Shown here piece by piece: positions 19,701 through 28,056 of a stretch of 64,000 bases of DNA (its first letter is position 1; each line of letters starts with the position of its first letter). The notes beneath the pieces were generated by a model. That model ran no database searches and had not been told where the DNA came from. It saw nothing but the letters and a program-made list of their open reading frames with translations. Source of the stretch: Novosphingobium umbonatum (GTDB lineage: Bacteria; Pseudomonadota; Alphaproteobacteria; Sphingomonadales; Sphingomonadaceae); contig NZ_SACO01000008.1 in assembly GCF_004005905.1 (NCBI RefSeq), positions 62,001 to 126,000 of the forward strand. Direction: 5' to 3'. The translations under genes were made by a program, and so were the position numbers.

Positions 19701-20280
19701 CCTCCGGTCCCATCCGCAGGCTGAGCGATTCCAGCGCCCGCAACATGCCGTAATCACCCCGCGCCTCGGCATCCAGCAACAGGTCGGCCAGCACTTGGCG
19801 GCTTAACAGCGCCTTTTCCTGCTCCTCCATCGGGCGGGCACCGGCATGCAGCCCCGCCTCTTGCGGGAAAGCGGCCAGCAGCCATTGGGAAAAGGCATGG
19901 ATCGTATCAATGCGCAAACCACCACCGGGGCAATCGAGCACGGCGGCAAACAGGGTGCGCGCGCGGGCTTGCACCTCTGGCGTGATATCCGCGCCAATCG
20001 CCTGCAATTCCTGCGCCAGCCTTACCGGATCAGCACGCACCCAACGCGCCAGCGTGGCGTTGATACGCTCGGCCATTTCGGTGGCCCCCGCCTTGGTAAA
20101 GGTCAGGCAGAGGATCTGTTCGGGCCGTACCTGCGGTTCCAGCAACAGCCGCAATACGCGCGCGGAGAGCACCTGCGTCTTGCCCGTGCCCGCGCTGGCC
20201 GATAGCCAGACTGTCTGGTCCGGCAACACCGCCCGCGCCTGATCACCAAACAGGGGGTGGAGTTTGGCAGGCCCGCTCAT
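16756..20280 (-). CDS. addA: Double-strand break repair helicase-nuclease AddA
   Basis: AddA is the helicase/nuclease subunit of AddAB, the alphaproteobacterial counterpart of RecBCD. This 1174-residue protein has Walker A in SASAGTGKTQVLSARVLRLL (residues 27-46), the UvrD Walker B ILVDEAQDTNASQWQII, VVGDYKQAIFGFQGT, and VMTVHGSKGLQAPIVILADA (motif V). The C-terminal RecB-type nuclease shows GTIDRLLVEKDRIRLIDFKT with Asp and DxK residues. Its ATG overlaps the addB stop as ATGA, so translation is coupled. No Chi sequence can be told from here. Confidence 0.96.
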   Translation of the reverse strand: MSGPAKLHPLFGDQARAVLPDQTVWLSASAGTGKTQVLSARVLRLLLEPQVRPEQILCLTFTKAGATEMAERINATLARWVRADPVRLAQELQAIGADITPEVQARARTLFAAVLDCPGGGLRIDTIHAFSQWLLAAFPQEAGLHAGARPMEEQEKALLSRQVLADLLLDAEARGDYGMLRALESLSLRMGPEDVERWLMRCAGARSLWFGTGSWVPPLLPRVKQCLGLPSDASMAQVVALCEDDAFDVRSVHYVLDVVKQWTDKKGNLTPTAEKKANPISDWLAASAEQRLAELGKLYGAIFGTKGEPTYLKNLDAIAPGYGEYCFRVGEKIAAVRARQALVRLAEWLAPALELGRAFALAWDEAKAREGLIDFDDQIAHAARLLARSDMADWIRYKLDRRFDHILVDEAQDTNASQWQIIEALTEEFFAGEGAAEDAVRTLFVVGDYKQAIFGFQGTSPENFEKARQRVRSRMGGAADNAASYRGGGEAPRLLELGLERSFRTGATVLDFVDRAIAHIGPEAFGLGALPEPHVGEVRPGAVVLWRAVGGKEEAADEEEAEEAQNWLSKPEREMADRIARQVKAWIDHGFPLVKGIKAGDPPRRATPDDVMVLVRKRRELAGLIVARLHAAGVPVAGVDRLRLGAPLAVRDVVAALRFAAQPLDDLNLAALLVSPIFGWSQEQLLAHGYRQGKTKLWDHLRRHATGEAAAVVVQLQDLLGRADFDPVPDLLHWLLVGPWAARKALVARLGREANDPLDELVNAAYAYATTSTPSLVGFLAWFDAGDGELKREAGKSAGLVRVMTVHGSKGLQAPIVILADATGDPAKGMGTPLAVPDPMVMAGDEPRIIPLPGLKKDEKQGPIAQAEALAAKAEAEEHWRLLYVAMTRAEEALFIGGALGAKEKQPAAGSWFARLAEMFGDEAWVEDPIWGATATFGSLAEGGQWAAQAVELDLNAGKPGWLLRSPPEEARPPRPLAPSSLGEEAGAQPPSASSATRAMAARRGVLIHALLERLPPVAEDARAAAAEKWLARQAADLGEEAREEIVQAALNVLADPAWADLFGPDALAEVPIAATVGGQVVAGTIDRLLVEKDRIRLIDFKTARRAPQQADDISVSILRQMAAYALALEAAYPGRVVEASVLYTEGPRLIALPEALLAPHKERLLPQQQSLGL

Positions 20281-23200
20281 GCGTTTTCATCCTCGGCTTC
20301 GGGGGCTTCCTCGCCACCCAGCCAACCGATCCATTCGTCCAGACGCATCAATTGGTCATAATCATTATAGCCCTTGATATCGGGCCGCAGCAGGGCGGTA
20401 AAAGGTTCACTACCCAACAGATATTTCGCAATCGCCTCGCACAGGAAATCCTGCGTCTTTTCCAGAAATTCATCGCGCGGGATGCCCGATTTCTTGCGCC
20501 CTTCCAGCACTGGCTCCTGCGAAAAGCCGAAAGTGCCTTCCTTCGATCGCGCCAAGGACCAATATTCGAAATGGCGCGGATCGCCCGCTACATCGTCGAA
20601 CCCTCCGCTCTGCGCGATCATGCCGATCAGGCCCAATTGCAGCGCAAAACCCTCCTGCACCATTTTGCCCGAAGGTGGGGTTCCGGTCTTGTAATCCACC
20701 ACCGCAAGGCTGTCATCGGGCATCATGTCAATCCGGTCGGCGCGGCCATGGATGCGGATGCCGTCAATATGCATGTCGCCACGCACTTCGGTGGCCAGAA
20801 CCTTGCGCCCTTCCGCGCGCTGCTTGACGATTTCCGCCTCCACCCATTCCAGCGCGGCCAGCAGACGCGGACGCCACAGGCTGCGCGCCAGAGGATGCGC
20901 GCTCATTTTGTCCAGCACCTGATGCGCGGTGGGGATCAATTGCCCCTGCCTGGCTCCTGCCTTGTGCCAAATGTCCAAAATCTCATGTACCGCCGTGCCG
21001 CGCCATGCTGCGCTGGGCGGGCCGTCCAGCAGGTCCAGCTTGCGCAGGCCCAGAATGGCTTGGGCATAGAATTGGTAAGGGTCGGCGCGGAGCCGGTCGA
21101 GGGCGGTAACCGGAATGTCCACCAGACGCTGCTGGGCATCGGGCATGGGCTGCGGGCGCGGATGGGGCGGCACGGCATTGGCCACATCAATATCACGCGC
21201 CAGCACCAAAGCCGTCTCTTCGCGATGCTTGCGTGCCAATTCCTCGCCCAGCATGGCCTGCACGCGCAGAACGAAGCGGCTGGGGATCACCGGCGAGCCT
21301 TCATCCCGCCTTGCCCAACTGAGCACCACTTCGGGCGCGCCAAGGCATCCGGCAAGGTCATGCGCGGCAAGGCCGATGCGGAATTCCGCCCCCGGCACTC
21401 CCAGATGGCGCAATACCGCAGGGGGCAGCAAGGGATCGGGCGAAGGGCTGCCGGGCCAATTGCCCTCGGTTAGCCCGCCGCAGATCACCAGATCGCTGCG
21501 GGTCATACGTGCTTCCAGCAGGCCATAGATCGCCACGCGGGGATGGCCGCCCCATGGCGGACGCACCGCCACACCATCCATCGCCAGACGCAAGGCCGCG
21601 GCCAGATCGCGGCGGGGCAACACCGTGCCCTCGGCCAAGGCGCCCAGACGCAGATCATCGACAAAACCGGCCAGCGAACGGCCCGCCGCCTCGTTCCACA
21701 GATCCTCGCCGCACAAAGCCTCGCCCGCCGCGATGATCGCATCCAGCAGATCGGCCAGCGGCGCATCCTCGGGCAGGGCCAGCAAGGGGCCGACAATAGT
21801 CTCTACCTCCGCCCACCATGCGGAAAATTGGGCGGGGCCGCTCTTGCCCTCGATACGGGCGATCAGCGCGCGGATCGGCTCCATGCCAGCAGCGGGGCGC
21901 GGCCCGCGCAGGGCCAGATCCAGCCTGCGCAATTGCTCCAGCCATGCACGGCGCGGTTCGCCACGGCGCACCAGAGGATGGCCCAGCAACGCCACCAAAG
22001 GCACCGGCGGCGCCCCTTCGCCCGCCACTTCGGCCAGCAGCAATAACAATCGCCCCGGCGCAGTTTGCGGCAAAGCACGGCCCGCCGTATCATCAGCCTG
22101 AATGCCCCAGCGCTGCAAATGCGCCACCACGCGGGCGGCGAGGCCTCGATTGGGCGTGACCAAAGCCACGCGCCTTTCAGGCTGTTCCAATGCCTCGCGG
22201 ATCAGGATGGCTATCGCCTGCGCCTCATGGCCGGGATGCTCGCTTTCCATCAGCCGCACGGCCGACATGCGACGCTGCCTTTCGGGCAGATCCACCCAGC
22301 GGGCCGAGGCGCGCGGGGGCAGAAACAGGTTGGAAATGGCGCGGCTGCGTTCCGGCGGCGCGGCGCTGGGGCCGGCGCGATGCCATGGTGCCACTTCGCC
22401 CCGCGCCACGCTCATGCGGTTGAGCAGCAGCTTCAAATGATATTGCGGGTGGGTGGGCGCGTCCTCCCGTCCGAAAGGCGCTCCGCCCGCCGCATCGGCC
22501 ACACCGGCGCGGCCAAGCTCGTCCCACACCTCGTCATCCAGCGTGAGATCGAGATCGGGCAGCACCACCGCCCCTTGCGGCATTTCCGAAACCACGCGCA
22601 GCAGGCGGGCCAGCGAGGGCGAGGCGCTGGTGACGCCTGCCGCCACAATCGGGAAAGGCGGCGGATTGTCGCGCCAGATCGCGGCGGCATGGTCAAACAG
22701 ACCATTGCGCCGCACCGGCGGGTCCACCTCGCCGCGAACCTCCAGTTCGGCGCGCCAATGGGTCTGGATTTTCAGGAAAGCCAGTGTCGATTGCCGCCAA
22801 TGCTCGGCCTGATCGCCCACCAAGGCCACCACCGGATCGGCCAGCAGATGATCGGGCGCAATGCCCTCCACCGCCAGTCGGTCAATCGTCGCGGCCACTT
22901 CGGCGGCGCGGCGCAAACGGGCCGCCCCCTTGGGAGCCGCCTCCCCCTCGACCATGCCGATAATCTCGGCCAGACGCAGCCAGCGGCGGGTTTTATCCAC
23001 CGCAGGGGGCAGATGTTCGGCCGCGCCCACCGGATCGAGCAGGCTGCCCAAGGCCTCGTCCAGATCGAGATCGCCCACCACCACCATGCGCGGCAGCAGC
23101 ATGCCCTTATGCGCGGCATCGGTGCCCGCACGCACGAAGGCTTCGGTGATGGTCCGCGCCGCACGCTGGCTGGGCAAGAGCAGCGTCAGCCGCGCCAGCC

Positions 23201-23321
23201 CCAGATCAGGGTCGCTATAACGCGGGACCAACCCCGCCACCAAAGCATCGGCAAAGCCATGGTGGGCCGGAATGGAGTAAACCTTGGGCTGACGGGCCTT
23301 TTGCGGGGTTGGTATGCTCAC
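20277..23321 (-). CDS. addB: Double-strand break repair protein AddB
   Basis: AddB, 1014 residues here, is the second nuclease/helicase-like subunit of AddAB and recognises recombination signals. The N-terminus lacks an obvious intact Walker A, as in the alphaproteobacterial AddB type. The middle has IYGLLEARMTRSDLVICGGL and NWPGSPSPDPLL. The C-terminal PD-(D/E)xK nuclease shows GTAVHEILDIWH, IRIHGRADRIDMM and LAVVDYKTGTPPS. Its ATG overlaps the murU stop (ATGA), and its own stop overlaps addA. This places DNA repair in the same message as murein recycling. Confidence 0.94.
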   Translation of the reverse strand: MSIPTPQKARQPKVYSIPAHHGFADALVAGLVPRYSDPDLGLARLTLLLPSQRAARTITEAFVRAGTDAAHKGMLLPRMVVVGDLDLDEALGSLLDPVGAAEHLPPAVDKTRRWLRLAEIIGMVEGEAAPKGAARLRRAAEVAATIDRLAVEGIAPDHLLADPVVALVGDQAEHWRQSTLAFLKIQTHWRAELEVRGEVDPPVRRNGLFDHAAAIWRDNPPPFPIVAAGVTSASPSLARLLRVVSEMPQGAVVLPDLDLTLDDEVWDELGRAGVADAAGGAPFGREDAPTHPQYHLKLLLNRMSVARGEVAPWHRAGPSAAPPERSRAISNLFLPPRASARWVDLPERQRRMSAVRLMESEHPGHEAQAIAILIREALEQPERRVALVTPNRGLAARVVAHLQRWGIQADDTAGRALPQTAPGRLLLLLAEVAGEGAPPVPLVALLGHPLVRRGEPRRAWLEQLRRLDLALRGPRPAAGMEPIRALIARIEGKSGPAQFSAWWAEVETIVGPLLALPEDAPLADLLDAIIAAGEALCGEDLWNEAAGRSLAGFVDDLRLGALAEGTVLPRRDLAAALRLAMDGVAVRPPWGGHPRVAIYGLLEARMTRSDLVICGGLTEGNWPGSPSPDPLLPPAVLRHLGVPGAEFRIGLAAHDLAGCLGAPEVVLSWARRDEGSPVIPSRFVLRVQAMLGEELARKHREETALVLARDIDVANAVPPHPRPQPMPDAQQRLVDIPVTALDRLRADPYQFYAQAILGLRKLDLLDGPPSAAWRGTAVHEILDIWHKAGARQGQLIPTAHQVLDKMSAHPLARSLWRPRLLAALEWVEAEIVKQRAEGRKVLATEVRGDMHIDGIRIHGRADRIDMMPDDSLAVVDYKTGTPPSGKMVQEGFALQLGLIGMIAQSGGFDDVAGDPRHFEYWSLARSKEGTFGFSQEPVLEGRKKSGIPRDEFLEKTQDFLCEAIAKYLLGSEPFTALLRPDIKGYNDYDQLMRLDEWIGWLGGEEAPEAEDENA

Positions 23322-24040
23322 ACGCGGTTCAACAATTCCTCGGTGGGGGCAATGGATTGCGGGGTGCCCACCTCAAACCATTCACCAGTATGCACGATGC
23401 CGAACAGACGCCCTTCCTCCAGCGCGCGGTTCCACAGGATGTTGGTGGAAAAGCCGCCTTCGGGCGCATCGCGCAACAGGCGCTGGGACACCAATTGGAT
23501 GCCGGTGTAAATATAGGGTGCCATGCGGCCCGCCTTGCGGCGGCTGACGCGGCCCAACGGGTCCAGTTGGAAATCGCCCATGCCGCGATAGAGCGGCGCG
23601 GCGCTATGGCGCACCATCAACAGCAGCGCATCCATCGCATCGGGGTTCCACGCGGCGGACAATTCGGCAAAGGCGTTGCGCGGGCCATCCAGCCAGACAT
23701 TATCGCTGTTCACCGCGAAAAAGGGATCGGGCAACAGGCCCGCCTGATGCGCCTTGACCATGCCGCCGCCGGTTTCCAGCAAGACGCCGCGTTCATCCGA
23801 AATGGTAACAACGGGCGCCAAACGCTTGGCAACATGGGCCTCGATATGGTCGGCCAGATAATGCACATTGACCACGGCCCTTGCCACGCCCGCCTCGGCC
23901 AGACGGTCCAGCGCATGGTCGATCAAGGGCTTGCCCGCGACCGGCACCATCGGCTTGGGACGGGTGGCGGTCAAAGGGCGCATACGCTTGCCAAGACCTG
24001 CGGCCAGCACCATGGCGGTGTCGGATGCCAGCTTGCTCAT
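23318..24040 (-). CDS. murU: N-acetylmuramate 1-phosphate uridylyltransferase (MurU)
   Basis: MurU makes UDP-MurNAc from MurNAc-1-phosphate and UTP in the cell-wall recycling route that bypasses MurA and so is insensitive to fosfomycin. This 240-residue protein has the nucleotidyltransferase start MVLAAGLGKRMRPLTATRPK, PVAGKPLIDHALDRL, FAVNSDNVWLDGP with the metal Asp, and EWFEVGTPQSI. Pairing with an AmgK-like kinase directly upstream supports MurU over a glucose-1-phosphate thymidylyltransferase. It overlaps both neighbours by ATGA. Confidence 0.88.
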   Translation of the reverse strand: MSKLASDTAMVLAAGLGKRMRPLTATRPKPMVPVAGKPLIDHALDRLAEAGVARAVVNVHYLADHIEAHVAKRLAPVVTISDERGVLLETGGGMVKAHQAGLLPDPFFAVNSDNVWLDGPRNAFAELSAAWNPDAMDALLLMVRHSAAPLYRGMGDFQLDPLGRVSRRKAGRMAPYIYTGIQLVSQRLLRDAPEGGFSTNILWNRALEEGRLFGIVHTGEWFEVGTPQSIAPTEELLNRV

Positions 24041-25044
24041 GCGGATAGGCTCCCGCCCTTGGCCGCGCGGATGGCGGCGGGGATATTGGCTTCAAACCAG
24101 CGCGCAACCGGCGCCAAAGCGGGGTGGCGCAAATCGCGCTCCATCTGCGCCCAGACGCGGGGGATCAGATCAAGATAGCGCGCCTTGCCATCGCGGCGGG
24201 CGAGGCGGACGAAAATGCCCACGATCTTGGCATTACGCTGCGCGCCCAGCAGGGCGTAATCGGCAAGGAAGGCCTCACGCTCGAAACCGGTGGCCGCAAG
24301 GTAATAGTCCAGCATCGCCGATTCCAGCTGCGCCGAAACATCGCGGCGCGCATCCTGCAAAAGGCTGACCAGATCATAGGCCGGATGGCCGACCAAAGCG
24401 TCCTGAAAATCCAGCAAGCCCTGATCTTTCAGCCCGTCAGACAGCAGCATGATATTTTCGGCATGGTAATCGCGCAAAACGGTGACGCCTGCATCTTGCC
24501 TTGCGATCATCGGGGCCAAGGCCTCGCGCCATGCAGCAAGATAGCCCTCCGCATCCACCGAAAGACCAGCAGCGGGGGCATACCATTCGGTGAGCAGCGC
24601 GGCTTCACGCAGATAGACCGTCTCGTCATAAGGCGCCCACGGACCTGCGGGCAAACGCGTCAGTGCCACCAGCGCATCGAGCGCGCCTTCATATACCGCC
24701 GACTCATCCTGCGGGTTGGCGTCCAGATGGTCGCGCATCCGGCAATCGCCGAAATCCTCCAACAGCACCCAGCCCTGTTCGGCCTGCTGCGCCAAAATGG
24801 CGGGCGCACGTAGACCGGCATCAGCCAACCATTGGCCCACGGCAAGGAAAGGCGCCGGGTCCTCATGCGGCGGCGGAGCATGCATCAGCATCGCCGTTGC
24901 GCCATCCCCCTGCCGCAAGCGGAAATAGCGGCGGAAGGAAGCGTCGCCCGCCAAGGGCTCCACCACCGCCCCGCCCCAACCGGCGGACTGGACAAATTCG
25001 GCAAGGCCTTGCGGCAGATTCGGCTGATGAGCGTTTACAGACAT
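24037..25044 (-). CDS. amgK: Anomeric MurNAc/GlcNAc kinase (AmgK), APH-like fold
   Basis: AmgK phosphorylates the anomeric position of free MurNAc or GlcNAc, supplying MurU. This 335-residue protein has an aminoglycoside-phosphotransferase fold: GDASFRRYFRLR for nucleotide binding, catalytic LRDYHAENIML near residues 185-195, and metal-binding LLDFQDALVGHPAYDLVSLL. Aminoglycoside resistance is unlikely because it is followed by murU with a 4-base overlap. The ATG at 25044 sits 10 bases inside tsaE; longer in-frame starts would overlap tsaE further. Confidence 0.88.
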   Translation of the reverse strand: MSVNAHQPNLPQGLAEFVQSAGWGGAVVEPLAGDASFRRYFRLRQGDGATAMLMHAPPPHEDPAPFLAVGQWLADAGLRAPAILAQQAEQGWVLLEDFGDCRMRDHLDANPQDESAVYEGALDALVALTRLPAGPWAPYDETVYLREAALLTEWYAPAAGLSVDAEGYLAAWREALAPMIARQDAGVTVLRDYHAENIMLLSDGLKDQGLLDFQDALVGHPAYDLVSLLQDARRDVSAQLESAMLDYYLAATGFEREAFLADYALLGAQRNAKIVGIFVRLARRDGKARYLDLIPRVWAQMERDLRHPALAPVARWFEANIPAAIRAAKGGSLSA

Positions 25045-25490
25045 GGCAACCGCCCTAGCCAATCTTCCCCTGCTTCGACAATGGCCCTGCGACCATCTTC
25101 CATAAATTCCAGCGTGATGGACAGGCAACCCGCCTCATGCGCAAAGCCGCCCGCATGAGTCGGCCATTCGGCCAACAGAACCCCGCCCGCGCGATAATCT
25201 TCCAGCCCCAGTTCCTCCGCCTCGGCAGGATGGGACAGGCGGTAGAAATCGGCGTGAACCAAGGGCAGAGGCAGAGCGTCATAGACCTCGATAATGGCAA
25301 AGCTGGGCGAAGGCACCTCGCCCTCATGCCCCATGGCGCGGATGATGGCGCGGGCCAGCGTGGTCTTGCCCGCGCCCAAACCGCCTTCCAGCGCCACCAC
25401 ATCACCCGCCCGCAGGTTCTGCGCGATCTGCGCGCCCCATGCCTCCATCGCCGCCAGATCGGGCAACAGCAATTCCTGCCTCACGCTCAT
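25035..25490 (-). CDS. tsaE: tRNA threonylcarbamoyladenosine biosynthesis ATPase TsaE
   Basis: TsaE is the ATPase that regenerates the TsaBD complex in t6A modification at position 37 of ANN-decoding tRNAs. This 151-residue protein has the Walker A GGLGAGKTTLARAI at residues 36-49, SPSFAIIEVY near 61 and VHADFYRLSHPAEAEELGLE, all typical. The ATG overlaps the divL stop by 4 bases and the 3' end overlaps amgK by 10 bases. No tsaB or tsaD is in the window. Confidence 0.95.
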   Translation of the reverse strand: MSVRQELLLPDLAAMEAWGAQIAQNLRAGDVVALEGGLGAGKTTLARAIIRAMGHEGEVPSPSFAIIEVYDALPLPLVHADFYRLSHPAEAEELGLEDYRAGGVLLAEWPTHAGGFAHEAGCLSITLEFMEDGRRAIVEAGEDWLGRLPCL

Positions 25491-27856
25491 TTCAACTCCA
25501 CGATTGCCGCCGTGCCCTCACCCGGTTCGGACAGTAGCTCCAGCGAGCCGCCATGCGCCTCGATCAATTGCCGCGCCAAGGGCAGGCCCAGCCCCTGTCG
25601 CCGTTCCAGCGCGGTGCCATCGTCCGACACCTTCGCCCCATCCAGCGCGCGGGCCAAAGTGGCCGCATCCATGCCCGGACCATTGTCCGACACCACCAGC
25701 CTGATCCGCTCGCCATTATCCTCTTTCATGCGCGATACGGCCACCAGAATGCGCCCGCCCGCAGGGGTGGCCGAAATGGCATTGTCCAGCAAATGGCCAA
25801 AGGCGCGGGCCAAGCGGCGCGAATCCCCCCAGATGCGGCCGACAGACTTGCTGCTGCCGCGCAGGTCCAGATCAAGCTGGCCCTGATCTACCTTCGCCGC
25901 CCGCTCCTCCACCAGACGGCGGATCATGGCGAAAAGGTCAATATCCTCTCGCGCCAAAGGCAAAAGCCCCGCTTCGGATTGGGAAAGGTCCAGCACATTC
26001 TCGATCTGGTCCGACAGACGCTCCACCGAGGACAGGATAGCGCGGACATAATCGCGCCCGTCCTCGCTCAATTCCCCGCCCAGCCCTTCGGCCAGCAATT
26101 CGGCAAAACCGCCAATGCTGGTGAGCGGCGTCCGGAATTCATAGCTCATATTGGCAAGGAAGCGCGTCTTGAGCTGATCCGCCTCCACCAGAGCGGCATT
26201 GCGTTCGCGCAAGGCATCCTCGGCCTTTTGCGATCCGGTGATGTCCAGAATGGTTAGCAACCCATTGCCATCGGGCAGCGGCACGCCCACAAATTCCAGC
26301 GTTCGCCCATCTGCCATGGCCACACGCGCGCCGGTCTGGCGACGTTCCAGCGTGGCGGCGCGCACCACTTCGCCCAAGGATTTGGCCTGCGCAGGCTTGG
26401 TCAGGCTGGGGGCGATTTTCACCAACAGGTCGTTGATACGCGGATGTTCGTCCAGCGCTTCAGGCTCCAGCCCCCAGACGGTGGCGAACAGGCGGTTCCA
26501 CAATTGCATCCGCCCGTCGGGCGCGAAGACGCCCACCGCCTCGAACAGGCTGTCGAATGTGGCGGTGCGGGTGCGCAGCAAAGTATCGCGCATGGCGGCA
26601 ATGCGCAAAGTCTCGCTGCGGTCCTCCACCACCAGCAACATGCCGCCATCGGGCAAAGGCTGGGTCACTACGCGCAAATGGGTGCCATCGGACAAAGGCC
26701 AAGCCTCTTCCTGCGCGGCCGCCGAGGCAAACCAGCCCACGCGCTCCTTGCGCCACGCCCGATAGTCGCGCATTTCCGGCACGCGGCCACGCTCACGGGC
26801 AGCATCCAGCAGGCGTTCAAACGAGGGCGCATCGGCCAGATCGGCAGGGCGCAGCGAGAACAAAGCCTGCAAGGTCTGGTTGGCAAAGGTCAGGCGGCGG
26901 CGGGAGTCAAATTGCGCCACGCCAGAGGAGAGCAGATCGAGCATCGAGCGCTGCGCCTCGCGGAAGGCACGGAAGTTGCGCGACAGTTCCTCCATCTCCT
27001 CCACGTCGATCGCATAGCCCGCCACGCCTTCGGTGCCCAAAGGCAGGTCGGACACGCGAAGCGCGCGGCGCTGGCCATTGATGGTGGCGGCGACCATACG
27101 CTCGATCGGGCGGCGCTCCAGCATGGCTTGAGCGGCCACCTGCACTGGCGAGAGGCCATCGACCCGTTCGATCAGTTCCACACCTTCGCCCACCACCTGT
27201 TCGGCACTTTGCCCCGCCACCGCGCGGACATAGGCGGAATTGACCAGACGCAGCGTGCCCTTGGGCTCGCGGAACCACATGGGGATGGGCGCAGCCTCGA
27301 TCAGGCCCACCAAAGCGGCAAAGTCGCCCTTGGCGCGTAAGGCCTCTGCGCGGGCGCTGGCCAGTTGATGTTCGGAATCGCTGGCGTCAAACACCCAGAC
27401 CTGCGCCGAACCGGCGGGCGCCACTTGCGGATCGGCCAGGCATCCGCGCAAAGCCAGACTGCGCCGCGAACCGCGCGGCGCCAGTGACAGGCGGAAAGGG
27501 CGGCCCGTGCGCTGGGTGGTCAACACCGCCTCGCCCAAGGCCTCCAATTGTTCGGATGACAGGCCCAAACCGGCCTGCGCCCCGCTACCTTCCAATTCGT
27601 TGAGATAGGTCGGCAGATTTTCAAAACCCAGCCAGGAGGCCAGACGCGGCGAGCCTTCAAGCCGACCATCGCTGCGCACGATCAGCAGTTGCGCGGGGCT
27701 TTCCTCGATCATGCGGGCCATTTTTTCGGCCGTCAGCTGCGACTGGCGCGCGGATTGCTGGCTGTTGCGAGCAAAGCTCAAGGCCCGCAAACCTGCCAGC
27801 GCCCAAGCCGCCAGCATCAGGCCCAGCATCACCATGGCAAGAGGGGTCAATATCAT
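25487..27856 (-). CDS. divL: DivL-type PAS kinase homologue with Tyr in place of the H-box His
   Basis: DivL is the essential alphaproteobacterial cell-cycle kinase-like protein that binds DivK and controls CckA. This 789-residue protein has one N-terminal membrane segment (MILTPLAMVMLGLMLAAWAL), at least three PAS-like regions (about 40-130, 185-300, 310-550), and a HisKA-HATPase_c core. The H-box reads FLANMSYEFRTPLTSIGGF: Tyr572 stands where the phosphoacceptor His should be, as in Caulobacter DivL. The ATPase motifs are present: NAISATP (N-box), DNGPGMD (G1) and GLGLPLARQLIEAHGG. Context agrees: ahcY upstream and tsaE downstream, an order I recall for divL elsewhere. I chose ATG 27856; ATG 27874 and a TTG at 27901 are alternatives with no better ribosome site. 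Confidence 0.88.
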   Translation of the reverse strand: MILTPLAMVMLGLMLAAWALAGLRALSFARNSQQSARQSQLTAEKMARMIEESPAQLLIVRSDGRLEGSPRLASWLGFENLPTYLNELEGSGAQAGLGLSSEQLEALGEAVLTTQRTGRPFRLSLAPRGSRRSLALRGCLADPQVAPAGSAQVWVFDASDSEHQLASARAEALRAKGDFAALVGLIEAAPIPMWFREPKGTLRLVNSAYVRAVAGQSAEQVVGEGVELIERVDGLSPVQVAAQAMLERRPIERMVAATINGQRRALRVSDLPLGTEGVAGYAIDVEEMEELSRNFRAFREAQRSMLDLLSSGVAQFDSRRRLTFANQTLQALFSLRPADLADAPSFERLLDAARERGRVPEMRDYRAWRKERVGWFASAAAQEEAWPLSDGTHLRVVTQPLPDGGMLLVVEDRSETLRIAAMRDTLLRTRTATFDSLFEAVGVFAPDGRMQLWNRLFATVWGLEPEALDEHPRINDLLVKIAPSLTKPAQAKSLGEVVRAATLERRQTGARVAMADGRTLEFVGVPLPDGNGLLTILDITGSQKAEDALRERNAALVEADQLKTRFLANMSYEFRTPLTSIGGFAELLAEGLGGELSEDGRDYVRAILSSVERLSDQIENVLDLSQSEAGLLPLAREDIDLFAMIRRLVEERAAKVDQGQLDLDLRGSSKSVGRIWGDSRRLARAFGHLLDNAISATPAGGRILVAVSRMKEDNGERIRLVVSDNGPGMDAATLARALDGAKVSDDGTALERRQGLGLPLARQLIEAHGGSLELLSEPGEGTAAIVELK

Positions 27857-27987
27857 AGGGCACCAGCTAAGCATCACCGCCGCGCTTGGCAATAGATGCA
27901 ACGGCTTTGGCCCCAGTTACGCCGGCCTGACGGACAGAGTTGGGTCCGGCTTGGTGGGAATGCGCGGAATTACCCGCGCAACAGCCC

Positions 27988-28031
27988 CAAAAGCGAACGC
28001 CCCGCGAAGGATCTCTCCTGCGCGAGGCGTT
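27988..28031 (-). terminator. Rho-independent terminator of ahcY
   Basis: On the minus strand a long hairpin (AACGCC-CGCG-AGGA with a GAGA tetraloop, mirrored by TCCT-CGCG-GGCGTT, with single-base bulges) is followed by CGCTTTTGG. It lies 26 bases after the ahcY stop and so separates ahcY from divL. Confidence 0.75.
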
Positions 28032-28056
28032 GGCATTTACGCTTCAGATCAAGCGA

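Noticed and set aside
24037..25044. Aminoglycoside resistance gene
   Set aside because: The fold is shared, but the overlap with murU identifies it as AmgK.
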